Translations under genes and position numbers: made by a program
Notes under the pieces: model-generated
What the model was told of the DNA's origin: nothing
Seen by the model: only the letters and a program-made list of their open reading frames with translations
Databases searched by the model: none
NCBI GenBank assembly: GCA_001600695.1
Contig: BCKQ01000002.1
Span: 2,413,351-2,477,350, forward strand
DNA: 64,000 bases
DNA from: Ascoidea asiatica
Lineage: Eukaryota > Ascomycota > Saccharomycetes > Ascoideales > Ascoideaceae
Direction: 5' to 3'
Part shown: positions 31,097 through 42,246 of the stretch, piece after piece
Layout: each line of letters starts with the position of its first letter
Numbering within the stretch: the stretch's first letter is position 1

Positions 31097-33115
31097 TTAA
31101 ATCAATTTAAATTTCAATATCATTTATACCACATTTAAAACTGTCTTTTATATTGAAATTTATTTAATCATCTTGTAAGTGTAAGTTTAATTTTAATTTT
31201 AGTTTCAGTTTTCAATTTTCAATTTTCAATTTCCAGTTTTATATATATTTTTTTTTATAGAAAAAAGATTTTATTTTAAATCTAAAAAAATTATATACAG
31301 TATTTTCAAAATTTCTTCTAAGATTTTGATTTTATTTCGTTTTAAAATTTTTCTTATATATTTCTTTATGAATTCTTTTTTAATTCCTTTTTCTTTTTTT
31401 TGTTTCTTTTGTTTGTTTGTATTCCTTCATTTTCAATTTGTTTTTACTAATTTATAATTTGTCTTTGTTGAATTTCTTTTAAATATATACAAAAATATCC
31501 GCTAAGATTATTCTATCAACTAATAAAATAAAATATTAAGAATCTCTGAACTTTTCTCTCTTTTCCTCTTGATTCTCTTTAGTTCTCTTGTAAATATTAC
31601 CTGTAAATAAATTTTACCTGTTGTTTTCAAGGGTTGTTAGCGCAAGACCTTGCTTGGTTACACTTCAGTTTTTTCCGTTAACAGGTAACTTACTTAACTG
31701 AGAGTTGGTTTTCACTGTTTATTTCTATTACACATTTACATTTTACTTTCTTTTTTACTTCAAGACTTGTTAATATCAATTGAAAACAAATAAATCACAC
31801 ACATTATATGAAGTAGAACAGTATTTAATCAATCAAAAAGATACTAAGAATAGATTATTTCAATGTTTTCGTTAAAACTCTTCAGTTTTTTGTTCCAGCG
31901 CTTCAAAGAACTTCATTATTCAGATTAAAATAAAATAATGATAATGGAGAAAGAATATTGAACTCAAAAAAGTTTGGCGGTTAACATTTATTCAAATATT
32001 TATCAAAGAGACTCAATTAAATGGAATAGTATCAAGAAATCAATAAACATCAGTTCTATGAATTCTATTTGATAATGGCTTAAGAAATTATCCTGTAATC
32101 TTCATGTCATTAGAAAATACCATTGCTTTTAATATTAAGTCAAATACAAATCAATATTTTTTGGGCGCTTGGCTATCAAATCAAATAGATATAAAATGAC
32201 TTCACATGAATTCAATATCAGAGTTATGGCAAAGGTTCATGTTCAGCTAGCTTCAATGCCAATTTACTCAAAATCAATTGATAATATCTCAATTCAAACA
32301 GTTGTAAAGTCATTGTTTTCACTTCTTGAGTAATCGAAGACTTCAAAACAAATTCAGTGAAGAAGAAACTTGGAAATGGTGAATAAAAGACAATTAATCA
32401 CCCATATTTCTGGTCTCAGAGAATCTTTTTCTTCTGTTTTTGGTGTTTTTGCTGCATGTGATTCTTTTTGTGGCAGTTTTTTCTTCGGTACTTCTCCATT
32501 CCCAACTTCCATTGAGACATTGTAACTTTCAATAGCTCCATCAAAGCAGAATCATAAACAGAAAGTTCAGAATTGTCTTCTTTTGTTTCTTCATCTCATT
32601 TTGATAATCTTCAATTCTCACTCCAATTTATTACCATTCTTTGTTATTCCAGTGAATGAATTAATCAATATTGAATTTTATTCTCAGATTTCTAGAATTA
32701 AACATTCTTTTTTCATTTATTCATTTACAATTTCTTTAATTTGGTAATTAAAAAATAAAAACTCAGTATAAAATTCATTCAATTATTAAATTAGAAAAAT
32801 ATCTTTTTTTTTTTTTTTATCCTATTCAGAACTTTAATTGCTTTAAAAATAATTTTTCTAAAAATTTAACTAGTTAATAATTATATTATTATTATATATT
32901 ATTATTTATCATATTATAGTTATTACAATTATGCTAATTAATTTTGATTTAAATAATATAAACAAAACTAAATCAATTAAAATTAGAATTTTATTAATTG
33001 CTTTTTTAATTTTTAATTTTTTAAAAAGGTTAATTCCATTTTCAACTTCATTTCTTAAAATTTCAACTAAAAAATCAATTAAAAGATCAATTTTAATTTC
33101 TAAAATTATTAAACA
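31097..33115. other. Long intergenic region (2.0 kb) between SYP1 and Rua1_C-type gene
   Basis: AT-rich sequence with a somewhat GC-richer stretch at about 32400-32560. The word TTGTTAGCGCAAGACCTTGC at about 31634 sits in a locally less AT-rich 100 bp. I see no protein gene or recognised RNA. A 64-codon upstream frame (32931-33125) is described separately. Confidence 0.55.
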
Positions 33116-33125
33116 ATGGATATAA
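32931..33125 (+). other. Possible upstream ORF overlapping the start of the next gene
   Basis: This 64-codon frame's TAA (33123-33125) shares its last A with the second in-frame ATG of the following gene (TAATG), and it overlaps the first ATG at 33116 in another frame. It may be a regulatory uORF or chance in an A/T-rich leader. The peptide is Lys/Ile/Leu-rich and unlike any family. Confidence 0.3.
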
Positions 33126-33924
33126 TGACAAATAATTTATTAAATTTAAGTATTGAAAAAATTATTACTAATGAAGAATCTTCATTAATTAATAATAATA
33201 ATAATAATATTAATAATAATAATAATAGTTGCTCAAATGATTTATCAAGTGGTGGAAATATATCAATAAATTCAAATTCAAATTTAACTTCATGTTCAAT
33301 TTTAATTAAAAATAATCAAATTTATTCATTACCATTATCTGAACCAATAATTAAGAATAATTCAAATATCTTAACAACTTCTGCTACAAGTAACTCACAA
33401 CAAAATAATATTGATATTACAAATACTAATAATACTAATAATATTAATAATAATTCTCCAATTATTAATGAAGAAAAAGAAAATAGAATCACAATTAACG
33501 TTGATTTTGACAAATTTAATAAAATTAATTCTGATTCAAATATAATTACTGAAAATAATAATAAACTTCAAAATGAAATTTGTAATGATAGTTTAATCAA
33601 TAAATCTCTTATTTCTTCATTACAACATTCTCCATTAAAAGTTCCTGATAATACAATTACAAGTACAAATACAAATACAAATATGAATACAAATACAAAT
33701 ACAAATTTGAATACCAATATAATTTCTAATAATATAAACTCAAATATAGACTCAAATATAGACTCAAATAAAAGCTCAAATATAAACTCAAATAAAAACT
33801 TTAATTCAAATTCTGGATCAAGTGATTTAACTTCAGTTGTGATTGATGAATATCCAATTTATCAACATTTAGAGATAACATTTGATAACAAAAATAATTC
33901 AAAAATTGAGGAAATCTTTAATAC

Positions 33925-33961
<37 letters not shown>

Positions 33962-34762
33962 GGTAATAGAAATTTTTTTGATAATAATATACTTTATGAT
34001 GATTTAAATGAAATTACTGATCCAAATTTATTTCCAAGAAAATTTTTTGATCATAAAATTAAAAAATCTTTTCTTTTAAAAAATTTAACTTTGAATAAGA
34101 AATTTAATTTTATTAAAAATAAAAATTTTCCAAATTTAAATAAATTTGAATTAAATTTATTAAAAAATGAAAGTTATTATAATAGTAATGATAAATATTA
34201 TTTAAAACATAAAAATTTAGTTGATAAATGTTATTTAACATGCAAATATTTTAGAACAGTTAAAAAAATTGATTCTAATAAGAATCTTAATGGAAAAGGT
34301 AAAGAAAAGGAAAAGGAAAAAGAAAAAATGAAAGTAAAAGAAATAGTAAAAAAAATAGAAACAAAAAAAAATAATTATGAATCAAATGAAGATAGCAATG
34401 AAAATAAAAATGAAGATATTGAATATTTATGTAACTTATGTAATTTTGAAAAATGGATTAAAAAAAAAGAATATTATAAACATTTATTATTTGCCCATGG
34501 TATAATTAAAGATAAAAATTGTAAAGGAAAAATAATTGAATTGATTGAATTACCTTTTAAAATGTTTGAAAAAAATAATGGAAAATTTCAAACATATTAT
34601 TGTCAATGTTTTAATTGTTTCAAATGGATTAGATTAGGATTACCAGAAGAAACTTCAATTTTTACAATTGATGAAGAAAAAAAATTTTATTGTAAGGATA
34701 ATGGACATCAAGGATTATATCATAACTATTTTGAACATTTTATTAAAAAAGAGTGTAAATAA
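33116..34762 (+). CDS. Putative transcription regulator with Rua1_C (DUF4451)-type zinc domain
   Basis: This 548-residue protein has a long N-terminal half (about 1-270) that is disordered and rich in Asn, Ser and Thr, with several AAT-codon runs. A more ordered, Lys/Phe-rich part begins near residue 295 (LFPRKFFDHKIKKSFLLKN). The C-terminal 110 residues hold cysteine/histidine motifs: CNLCNFEKWIKKKEYYKHLLFAHG, then YYCQCFNCFKWIRLG and WFRHYQ-like ends replaced by GLYHNYFEHF. This is the pattern I know from the fungal Rua1 C-terminal domain, named after an Ustilago regulator. DNA-binding function is likely but not shown. The basic KGKEKEKEKEKMKV linker near residue 395 could be a nuclear signal. 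Two closely spaced start codons (33116 and 33125) are available. Confidence 0.7.
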
Positions 34763-34771
34763 TTAATTATC

Positions 34772-35623
34772 TTAATGAGGATAATTTATAATATCATCTC
34801 TTTTATAAATTGTTTTACCATTATTTGGACCTCTTATCATAATATTTAAGACGGCATAATCTATACCTTCAATTCTATCATCTTGATCTTTGTATTGAGG
34901 ATTAATATATACATCTTTTATATGATTAAAATCAAATTTTTTGTAGTAAGGTAAATTATTAATTGAACTTGATTCAAGATATGTTAAATAATTATTTTTA
35001 TCGATATAATTTTTAAAAGTATAATTTAATATTGATTTTGCAAAGCCAAAACCTCTTGAATCATGATGAGTACCAATATAAATCAAAGACCAAGTGAAAT
35101 TTTGATCAATATTTGATAAAATATCTAATTTTGTATTTGTTAATAGATTAAATAAATCCCAGAATATTTTTTTAGTACCGAATATACCAGAATACCAAGA
35201 AACTTTCAAATAACCAGATTTTAATAAAGTTAAATAACTATCTTCAATGATTATATTTGGAGGAGTCCAAATTGCAACACAAGAAAATTCATTTTTATTA
35301 TTATTTTTATAAGTACCTAAACATAAACCACCTTTTAAGATATGAGAATAAAGATAAGCTTCATAAAGATATAATTCTGCCAAGTATCTAGTTTTATGAT
35401 TATTAATATGATGGAATAAATAATTATCTAATTTATCATTTTTAAAAGCATTTAATAAGCAAAGAGCAGCTTTTTTATAATTATTGAAATCTATAATTAT
35501 AATTTCATGATTTATTATATAATTATAATTCAAACTATGATCTTTTTTATCATTTGAAAATGAAGAATCTGAAGAATTAGAGGCCGAGGAAACTGAAGAA
35601 GAAGAGGAATTATCTTTTGACAT
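34772..35623 (-). CDS. GNAT-family N-acetyltransferase
   Basis: A protein of 283 residues from the Met at 35623. The frame stays open to another Met at 35695, but the extra 24 residues are a Tyr/Thr repeat made by a TATAG-type DNA repeat and are probably leader. After a Ser-rich start, the central and C-terminal parts fit the GNAT fold: a strand and acceptor-site region (SCVAIWTPPNIII), then WSLIYIGTHHDSRGFGFAKSIL. The latter carries the acetyl-CoA-binding R-G-x-G-x-A motif. YLTYLESSSINNLPYYKKFDF follows, the usual beta5-alpha4 segment. Such fungal stand-alone GNATs acetylate small molecules or proteins, and no substrate can be assigned. The gene converges with the Rua1_C-type gene, with only 9 bases between stop codons, so the 3' UTRs must overlap. 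Confidence 0.85.
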   Translation of the reverse strand: MSKDNSSSSSVSSASNSSDSSFSNDKKDHSLNYNYIINHEIIIIDFNNYKKAALCLLNAFKNDKLDNYLFHHINNHKTRYLAELYLYEAYLYSHILKGGLCLGTYKNNNKNEFSCVAIWTPPNIIIEDSYLTLLKSGYLKVSWYSGIFGTKKIFWDLFNLLTNTKLDILSNIDQNFTWSLIYIGTHHDSRGFGFAKSILNYTFKNYIDKNNYLTYLESSSINNLPYYKKFDFNHIKDVYINPQYKDQDDRIEGIDYAVLNIMIRGPNNGKTIYKRDDIINYPH

Positions 35624-37219
35624 TATTGTATAGTATAAAGTATAGTATAGAGTGTAATATGTAAAATATTTTAATGGAATAAAATTATCGAACAATAGAA
35701 TATATAGAGTATATGAATATAAGAATATTTATATGTTTATATATTATTTATATAATAAATATTTAGTGAATGAAAAGAAGAAGAGCTCATGATGAACGAA
35801 GAAAATAAAGAGTATATAATAGAATATTATTTAACTGAATAATTGGATATAAATTCAAATAATAAGAAAGATAAGTTTATATTGAATAAATATAACCAAA
35901 AGAAGCAAAAGCATCAGAAACAGCTAAAATTGAAGAAAAATCAGCATCGACCAAAACGACAAAAACGACAAAAAGAGCTAAAAGAGCTAAAAGAGCTAAT
36001 CAGGAATGAGGAAAGCGTCAAATGCGAGGCCAGAGGCGTGGAAGCGCTTCATGCCCAAAGAAGCGAAAAGAGAATCCAGTGGAGTCATGTGGATCAAGGT
36101 GTCAAGAGATAAAAACATGCAGAGGAGTATTTTAGTAATGGAAGCAGCACAAAGGGAAATAACCGCTATCTTAAAATTTTTATTAATTTATCAGCAGGGT
36201 AACTAATTTATTTTTTTGACTGAAAAGTGCCACGTAAATGGTCTTGAATGTGCCATGTGCAATGTGGCTTAAAACTGTGGCGTTGGACGTGACTGCATGC
36301 ACCACTACGCTTGAAAAAAATGGCTGGCCATCCTTTATGTGGCGTGTGCGGGTTCAGTCGAAGGCCCCGGCTTTGATTTTGACGCCGACGATGCTGGCGC
36401 ATCTGGCGACGCTGACGGGGCGTGTGGAGCTGGCTGCTGGCTGGAAACGACACGCCACTTGACAGTTCCTCTGGGTTTGGTCTGGGCCTTGGTCTAGCGT
36501 TTGATCAGGTATTTAGGTAACGTCAACTTATTGTTGATTTAGGATTCGCTGATAGTTAATATTATTGCATTGTACCTAATTATTTAGACTTTTATTCAGA
36601 TATTTAGGTTTGTATGTTTATTTATCCATAAACCTTATTACTATTCGCTATTCTCGAGGTATATCTCAACCAGCTCCAAATTTCACTCGTTTCAATTATC
36701 CAGTGATTCAATGATCTATCAGTACTATATATGCAATTGCTTAATAATTCAATAATTCCAATAATTTCAATAATGTAATACTGCAATAATTTAATAATCC
36801 AATATTTCGATGCTTTAATGATTCAATGATTCAATGATCTAACGATTGATAACTCAATGACCCATTGATCTAATGACTTGATGTTTTTCAAAAAATTAAA
36901 TGGTTTTACTGTCTTGATGGCTGGAATCAATTACAAAAATCTGTTGAATTTTGGTAATCGGTCTAATTTATCAATTAATTAATATATTAATACCTTAATT
37001 ATTTGAAAATATTCATATCTTACATCACTTTAATAATTATATTATTTAAAATATTCAGAAATTGTTTTCAATGTTCACATTTATCTTAATCTTCAATGAT
37101 TATATATATATTCATTATTGTTTTTCCTTTTTTTTTTATCTTAAAGAAATTTGTTTTTATATTGAAACTATTAAGTAACAATTAACAAAAATTCAATTCT
37201 TTTCAATAATCTTATCAAA
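35624..37219. promoter_or_regulatory. 1.6-kb promoter region of GH81 glucanase, with GC-rich patch and GCTGG cluster
   Basis: A distinctly GC-rich patch spans about 36225-36500. Within 36323-36444 there are five GCTGG words; the reverse complement CCAGC is the core of the Ace2/Swi5 site, and Ace2 drives ENG1 in S. cerevisiae. One site (AGCCAGCA on the minus strand) fits the full consensus. Further down, repeats of the form AATAATTCAATAAT and TGATTCAATGATC run to about 36860. Short frames on both strands over the patch look like GC-rich artefacts. Confidence 0.4.
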
Positions 37220-40200
37220 ATGAAAAGAAACTTATTATTATATCTAATATCGTCATTTACGCTATTAAAACAATCAACATCAACATCAATTTTAAATTCA
37301 ACTTCAACTTCAACTTCAATTTCAATTTTAAATTCAAATTCAAATTCTTCAATATCAGATGTTTCGAATTCAACTATAGTTTCAACAATTGTATCTGCTG
37401 TAATATCAACAGTTGTATCAAATTTAACTTCTTCAGTAACTTCTTCAATAACTTCAACTATAACTCCTACAAATAATAAATTTTATTCAAACTCAACAAA
37501 AACTTATACTAATATTTCAACTGATTTATCTCTAGAAACTGATTATTCAATAGAAACTGATGTTTATACTCTAACCCTAACTTCTGAAGATATTTCAATC
37601 TCAACAATCACAAATAGTCCTATAATCTCAGATTCTACTCAAGATACATCAGATACTGAAGAAATTCAAGATATCTCGGATTATATTGATTCAAGTCCAA
37701 TTGATATATATACTTTAACTTCAACAAATACTATTTATTCAACTCTTACTTCTACTCTCAAAACTCAAACAACTTCAACTCATTACTTCACTGATGTTAA
37801 AACTGTTACTTCAACTGTTACTATTGATAATTTAGTTCAAAATGCTGATAATTCAGTATCTTCATCAACTTCCTTAATTACTTCAACAACCACTTCTAAA
37901 AGTACTTCTAAAAGTACTTCCATAAGTACTTCTTCAAAAACTTCTGCATCCAAAACATCAACAACATCAACAGCTTCTTCATCTACTTCCAAATCAAAAT
38001 CAAAATCAACTCCTACAGTAACATCCTCAAAATCTTCATCTACTTCTCAAGTTACAATTGATGCTAATCCAACTGCTCAAAATGCTAAACTTTCTTATAG
38101 TTTAATTCAAACTTCGATTTCTTCATCCGATAAAATGGTAACTGTTTATAAAACTTATTTTAAAACAATTACTCGTCATCATTCTCATTCAACTTCTGTA
38201 ACTAAAACAATATCCGATGCTTCTGAAAATTATGAAGATATTGAAACTTCAGTTTTTACTTCTGTATATACAACTGCAATACCTATAACCAAAACAATAA
38301 CTGATTTAACCACTTCAATATCAACAATTTATCAAGCTTCTTCTTTTTTAACATCACAACCAACAACAAGCTTAAATTCTCAATTAGATACAACCAAATC
38401 AAATCCTTTATTATCTACATCTTTATCTTCATCTTCTTTGAAAAATTCAATTGATATAAGTACTTTAACATCTGAAAAAATTATTACTCAAACTAAAACT
38501 CTAAAAGATAGTGATTCTACCACAATTGATTCAGAAATTGCAACTTCAACAACAACTTATTTATTAAATGGTGATACAGTAACCAAAACTTATTATTTGA
38601 AAAGAAAATCTTCCTCTTCTTCAACTACTTCTTCTCCAACTCAAACACTAGCTGATTCAACATATATAACATCTGCTCCAATTGCTTCTTCAACTTCAGC
38701 TTCTTCAAGTATAATCACTCATCCAGTTACTTTAACTATATTAAGTTCTTCTATTGAATCTGATACTACTGAATATTTTACAACAACCATGATATCTTAT
38801 ACAACCTTTACTCTTTATCCTTCAGTTAGTTTAGATTTGTATAGTCCAAACAGGCTATCTGCTGGAATCTTTACAAACTCTTCAACTCCTATGAAAACTT
38901 CATCTTATTATAATCCATTAATTTATTCAACTTCATTAGGTAATCCAACTTCTACAATTAGTTCATCTTCTTTATATTCCCAATCATCTGGAAACTCATT
39001 AACAACTGAAGGATTATCATCAGAGACAACTCCAACTTTTGAAACCTCAGAAACTGTAGCATCCAGTTCGTCTTTTGACTCTGAAATAGTCTCGACTTCT
39101 ATTTCTTCTAATACTTCAACTTCTAGTATTTCAACTTCTATTACTTCCACCTCAACATCAACTTTAAGTTCAGCTTCCTTAACTTCAACTCTCTCAACTT
39201 CAACTTCTTCTACCTCATCCACTTCAACTTCATCCCCTTCAACATCCTCTATTTTGACTTCATCCACTTCAACTTCTACATCTATATCTATATCTACATC
39301 TACATCTACTAGCAGTATACCTTCTACTTTAACTTCCTCGACACTTTCAACAGCTGCTTCTATATCTTCCGATGTTACATCAAATGAAAACATCGATCTA
39401 TTTAGTGCAATTTCAACAGATGAACCACCATCTATCTTTGCAAGGGAAGAAAACCCAGTTGTATTAGCCGATGGAGTTGATAATGGAGGCCTTCCTATTG
39501 AAACAAATAAGTTTTATACTAATTTATTAGTTGATGATCAAACCAGTATGATTTGGACTTATCCTTATGGGATGTGGGTTGATAATTATGGTGGAAATGG
39601 TTTATCTGTTTCTCAAACAGATGAAGACCAGCTAACATTTGGTACTAGCGGTGGAGGTGGTACTTTGATGATGGCTCCAATGAATCTTGCTTCTTTGATT
39701 TTATCCGCTGTTGAATTTCCTTCCACTTCTACTTTGGATATTGAAGTTAGTGAAATGAAAGATTTATCTGTTTTATTAACTTTAAGTTTAAATTCAAGCT
39801 CAAGTTCGAGTTTAAAAAGATCAACTAGTGATGATTTTATTGATTTTCCATTAGTTCAAGGTATGGGATTAGTTACTGCTATTTATAATGGTGATTTAAC
39901 AGTTGATATAAAATCTCAATATTCTATCTTAAGTTTAACAGAAGAAACCAGTGATGTTTTACCATCAAATGTTTTAAAATATAAAGTTAGCTTAAATGAT
40001 GATAAAAGTTGGTTAATTTATTTAACATTTCCAAGTGATGAAAGTTTAGATGATTATTCATTAAGTGTTGTGGATGAGTTATATATTGAAGGATCGACTT
40101 ATGTTAATGGATTAATTGTTCAAATTGCAGTGACCCCAGATGATTCTTCTTCTGAAACTTATTATGATGAAATTGCTGGTATGTATCCAACTAGTTCAAC

Positions 40201-41581
40201 AATGAGTGGTACTTTGGAGAATGATAGTGAAATTGCTACATTTAAATTCACCTATACAACTGAAGGAACAAATGTTTGTGGAAATACATTATTTTTTGTT
40301 TTACCTCATCAAATTGATGCTTTAGATTTAACTACTCAAGGAACTTCAACAGGTATATCACTTTATTCTACTACAAAAGGTACAATGTATGGATATTTAA
40401 CAAATGAAATATCTATGAATTATGATCTTACTGATGTTTCTGCAATTGGATTTTTCCCAACAACAAATGAAGAAATTACATATACATCAGAACAATTACA
40501 ATTGATTGCATCTGCAGTTAATGATGAATTATCTGTTAGTATAAAAGATTCTATTGATGGTTTAAATACATATTATTTGGGTAAAATTATTGATAGATTT
40601 GCATATATTGCATTTGTTGTTGATTCAATTTTAGAAGATGAAGATGTTAGTAGTGATACATTTTCAAGTATGAAAGAAGCATTTGAAGTAATCACAGGTA
40701 ATTCAGAATTATTATTTCCACTAGTTTATGATACAAAATGTGGTGGAATTACAAGTTCTGCATCGATAATTAATTATCAAGATACAACATATGATTTTGG
40801 AGCAACATATTATAATGATCATCATTTTCATTATGGATATCTTGTTCATGCCGCTGCAATTATGGGATATTTAGATCAAAAAATTGGAGATGGTACATGG
40901 ATTACAGATAATAAAGACTGGGTTAATTCATTAATTAGAGATGTTGCAAATCCATCAGATTCTGATACATATTTTCCAGTATCTAGAATGTTTGATTGGT
41001 ATCATGGACATTCATGGGCTTCAGGATTATATTCCTCGGGATCTGGAAGGAATCAAGAAAGTTCTTCAGAAGATTATAATTTTGGATATGGTATGAAATT
41101 ATGGGGTAAAATTATTGAAGATGAAAGTATGGAAAATAGAGGTAATTTAATGTTAAGAATTATGAAAGATTCAATGAATTCATATTTTTATTATCATGAT
41201 GATAATACAGTTGAACCTTCAGATATTCTTTCAAATAAAGTATCAGGTATATTTTATGAAGAGAAAATTGATTATACAACATTTTTTGGTACGAATATAG
41301 AATATATTCATGGTATTCATATGATTCCAGTTACACCTATATCATCATTAATTAGAGAAGAAAACTTTGTTCAAGAAGAATGGGATTCTAAATTAAGTTC
41401 AATTGTTGATGATTTAGATTCTGGATGGGCAGGTATTTTAAGATCTAATCAAGCCATTATTGATAGTAATAGCAGTTATGCATTTTTTTCAAGAAGTGAC
41501 TTTTCAAGTGATTGGTTAGATGATGGACAAAGTAGAACTTGGACATTAGCATACAGTGCAGCCATGTTAAACTCAGCTTAA
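37220..41581 (+). CDS. ENG1: Endo-1,3-beta-glucanase (GH81), Eng1-like cell-wall enzyme
   Basis: This 1453-residue protein has a hydrophobic start (NLLLYLISSFTLLKQST) that fits a signal peptide. About 740 residues of Ser/Thr-rich, repeat-rich sequence follow (STSKSTSISTSSKTSASKTS and many relatives), certainly heavily O-mannosylated if secreted. The GH81 catalytic domain runs from about residue 745 (PIETNKFYTNLLVDDQTSMI, WTYPYGMWVDN) to the end. It includes HFHYGYLVHAAAIMGYLD near 1203 and GHSWASGLYSSGSGRNQESS with the following ED near 1265-1282, which carry the catalytic acidic residues. In yeast Eng1 degrades septum glucan so that daughter cells can separate. The domain is complete to the family end. 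The Ser/Thr region is longer than in S. cerevisiae Eng1 (1117 residues). It lies downstream of a GCTGG-rich promoter patch. Confidence 0.93.
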   Translation: MKRNLLLYLISSFTLLKQSTSTSILNSTSTSTSISILNSNSNSSISDVSNSTIVSTIVSAVISTVVSNLTSSVTSSITSTITPTNNKFYSNSTKTYTNISTDLSLETDYSIETDVYTLTLTSEDISISTITNSPIISDSTQDTSDTEEIQDISDYIDSSPIDIYTLTSTNTIYSTLTSTLKTQTTSTHYFTDVKTVTSTVTIDNLVQNADNSVSSSTSLITSTTTSKSTSKSTSISTSSKTSASKTSTTSTASSSTSKSKSKSTPTVTSSKSSSTSQVTIDANPTAQNAKLSYSLIQTSISSSDKMVTVYKTYFKTITRHHSHSTSVTKTISDASENYEDIETSVFTSVYTTAIPITKTITDLTTSISTIYQASSFLTSQPTTSLNSQLDTTKSNPLLSTSLSSSSLKNSIDISTLTSEKIITQTKTLKDSDSTTIDSEIATSTTTYLLNGDTVTKTYYLKRKSSSSSTTSSPTQTLADSTYITSAPIASSTSASSSIITHPVTLTILSSSIESDTTEYFTTTMISYTTFTLYPSVSLDLYSPNRLSAGIFTNSSTPMKTSSYYNPLIYSTSLGNPTSTISSSSLYSQSSGNSLTTEGLSSETTPTFETSETVASSSSFDSEIVSTSISSNTSTSSISTSITSTSTSTLSSASLTSTLSTSTSSTSSTSTSSPSTSSILTSSTSTSTSISISTSTSTSSIPSTLTSSTLSTAASISSDVTSNENIDLFSAISTDEPPSIFAREENPVVLADGVDNGGLPIETNKFYTNLLVDDQTSMIWTYPYGMWVDNYGGNGLSVSQTDEDQLTFGTSGGGGTLMMAPMNLASLILSAVEFPSTSTLDIEVSEMKDLSVLLTLSLNSSSSSSLKRSTSDDFIDFPLVQGMGLVTAIYNGDLTVDIKSQYSILSLTEETSDVLPSNVLKYKVSLNDDKSWLIYLTFPSDESLDDYSLSVVDELYIEGSTYVNGLIVQIAVTPDDSSSETYYDEIAGMYPTSSTMSGTLENDSEIATFKFTYTTEGTNVCGNTLFFVLPHQIDALDLTTQGTSTGISLYSTTKGTMYGYLTNEISMNYDLTDVSAIGFFPTTNEEITYTSEQLQLIASAVNDELSVSIKDSIDGLNTYYLGKIIDRFAYIAFVVDSILEDEDVSSDTFSSMKEAFEVITGNSELLFPLVYDTKCGGITSSASIINYQDTTYDFGATYYNDHHFHYGYLVHAAAIMGYLDQKIGDGTWITDNKDWVNSLIRDVANPSDSDTYFPVSRMFDWYHGHSWASGLYSSGSGRNQESSSEDYNFGYGMKLWGKIIEDESMENRGNLMLRIMKDSMNSYFYYHDDNTVEPSDILSNKVSGIFYEEKIDYTTFFGTNIEYIHGIHMIPVTPISSLIREENFVQEEWDSKLSSIVDDLDSGWAGILRSNQAIIDSNSSYAFFSRSDFSSDWLDDGQSRTWTLAYSAAMLNSA

Positions 41582-42246
41582 TTTTACTAATTTTTTTCAA
41601 TCAACAAATCAACAAACATCCTTAAGAACACTTTTTTTTATTATTTTTATCCCACTGTCACATTAGTTTTATTTTTATTTCATTTTATTTTATTTTTGTT
41701 TTATTCCTCTTAATTTTTTATTGGTAAAGACAATAGGATTGTCAATTGGTTATTTCGGTGCTTAGTTTTTAAACATTTCTTTGGTCTCGTTATGGTAACT
41801 TTCGGTTTTTTGTTATCTTTCTTCTGGTATATTTATTTTTCTAATTTTTCTCACCATATAGCTTTATATCAACTTCAAAAACTGTAATAAATACACTTCT
41901 TCAAAAGTATTATTTTTGTAATTACTGCTTTATTTTAAACCTTTAGTGAACTCCACCACTTTTGTGGCCATAACAACGGATCTCCTTGAATAGCCGTTAA
42001 TTATGACAAACTTCCGGCTATCGGCTACGACTTTGCTTTTGCTGCTTTTGCTGCTTTTGCTGCTTTTGTTGGTGCTTGTGGTGCAAAAGAGAGAAAAGAA
42101 ATGCATTCTTCGTTTGATTGTTAGCTACTTTTGGGGCCAAAATTTATTTTATTTGGTTACAATAGGAATTCAGATTCTAAAATAGCTAAATATTTTGATA
42201 AGAGTATCATTATTATTGTTTATTTGCTTTAATTTGACTATTTAAA
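41582..42246. other. Intergenic between GH81 gene and SAR1
   Basis: T-rich 3' flank, then a GC-richer patch at about 41940-42110. The patch has CCACTTTTGTGG (41956-41967) and a tandem TTTTGCTGC repeat (about 42033-42065). The small frame starting at 42003 translates that repeat into poly-Leu and is not called. Confidence 0.6.

Noticed and set aside
35624-35695. N-terminal extension of the GNAT protein
   Set aside because: The extra 24 codons come from a TATAGTATAAAG-like DNA repeat giving YYTLYYT; the Met at 35623 starts a more normal sequence.
36208-36462. Overlapping 74- and 81-codon frames in the GC-rich patch
   Set aside because: Open frames on both strands are expected from GC-rich sequence with few stops; neither looks like a protein.
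38923-39393. 156-codon antisense frame over the GH81 gene
   Set aside because: It is the mirror of the Ser/Thr repeat region (Val/Asp/Glu repeats) with no independent features.
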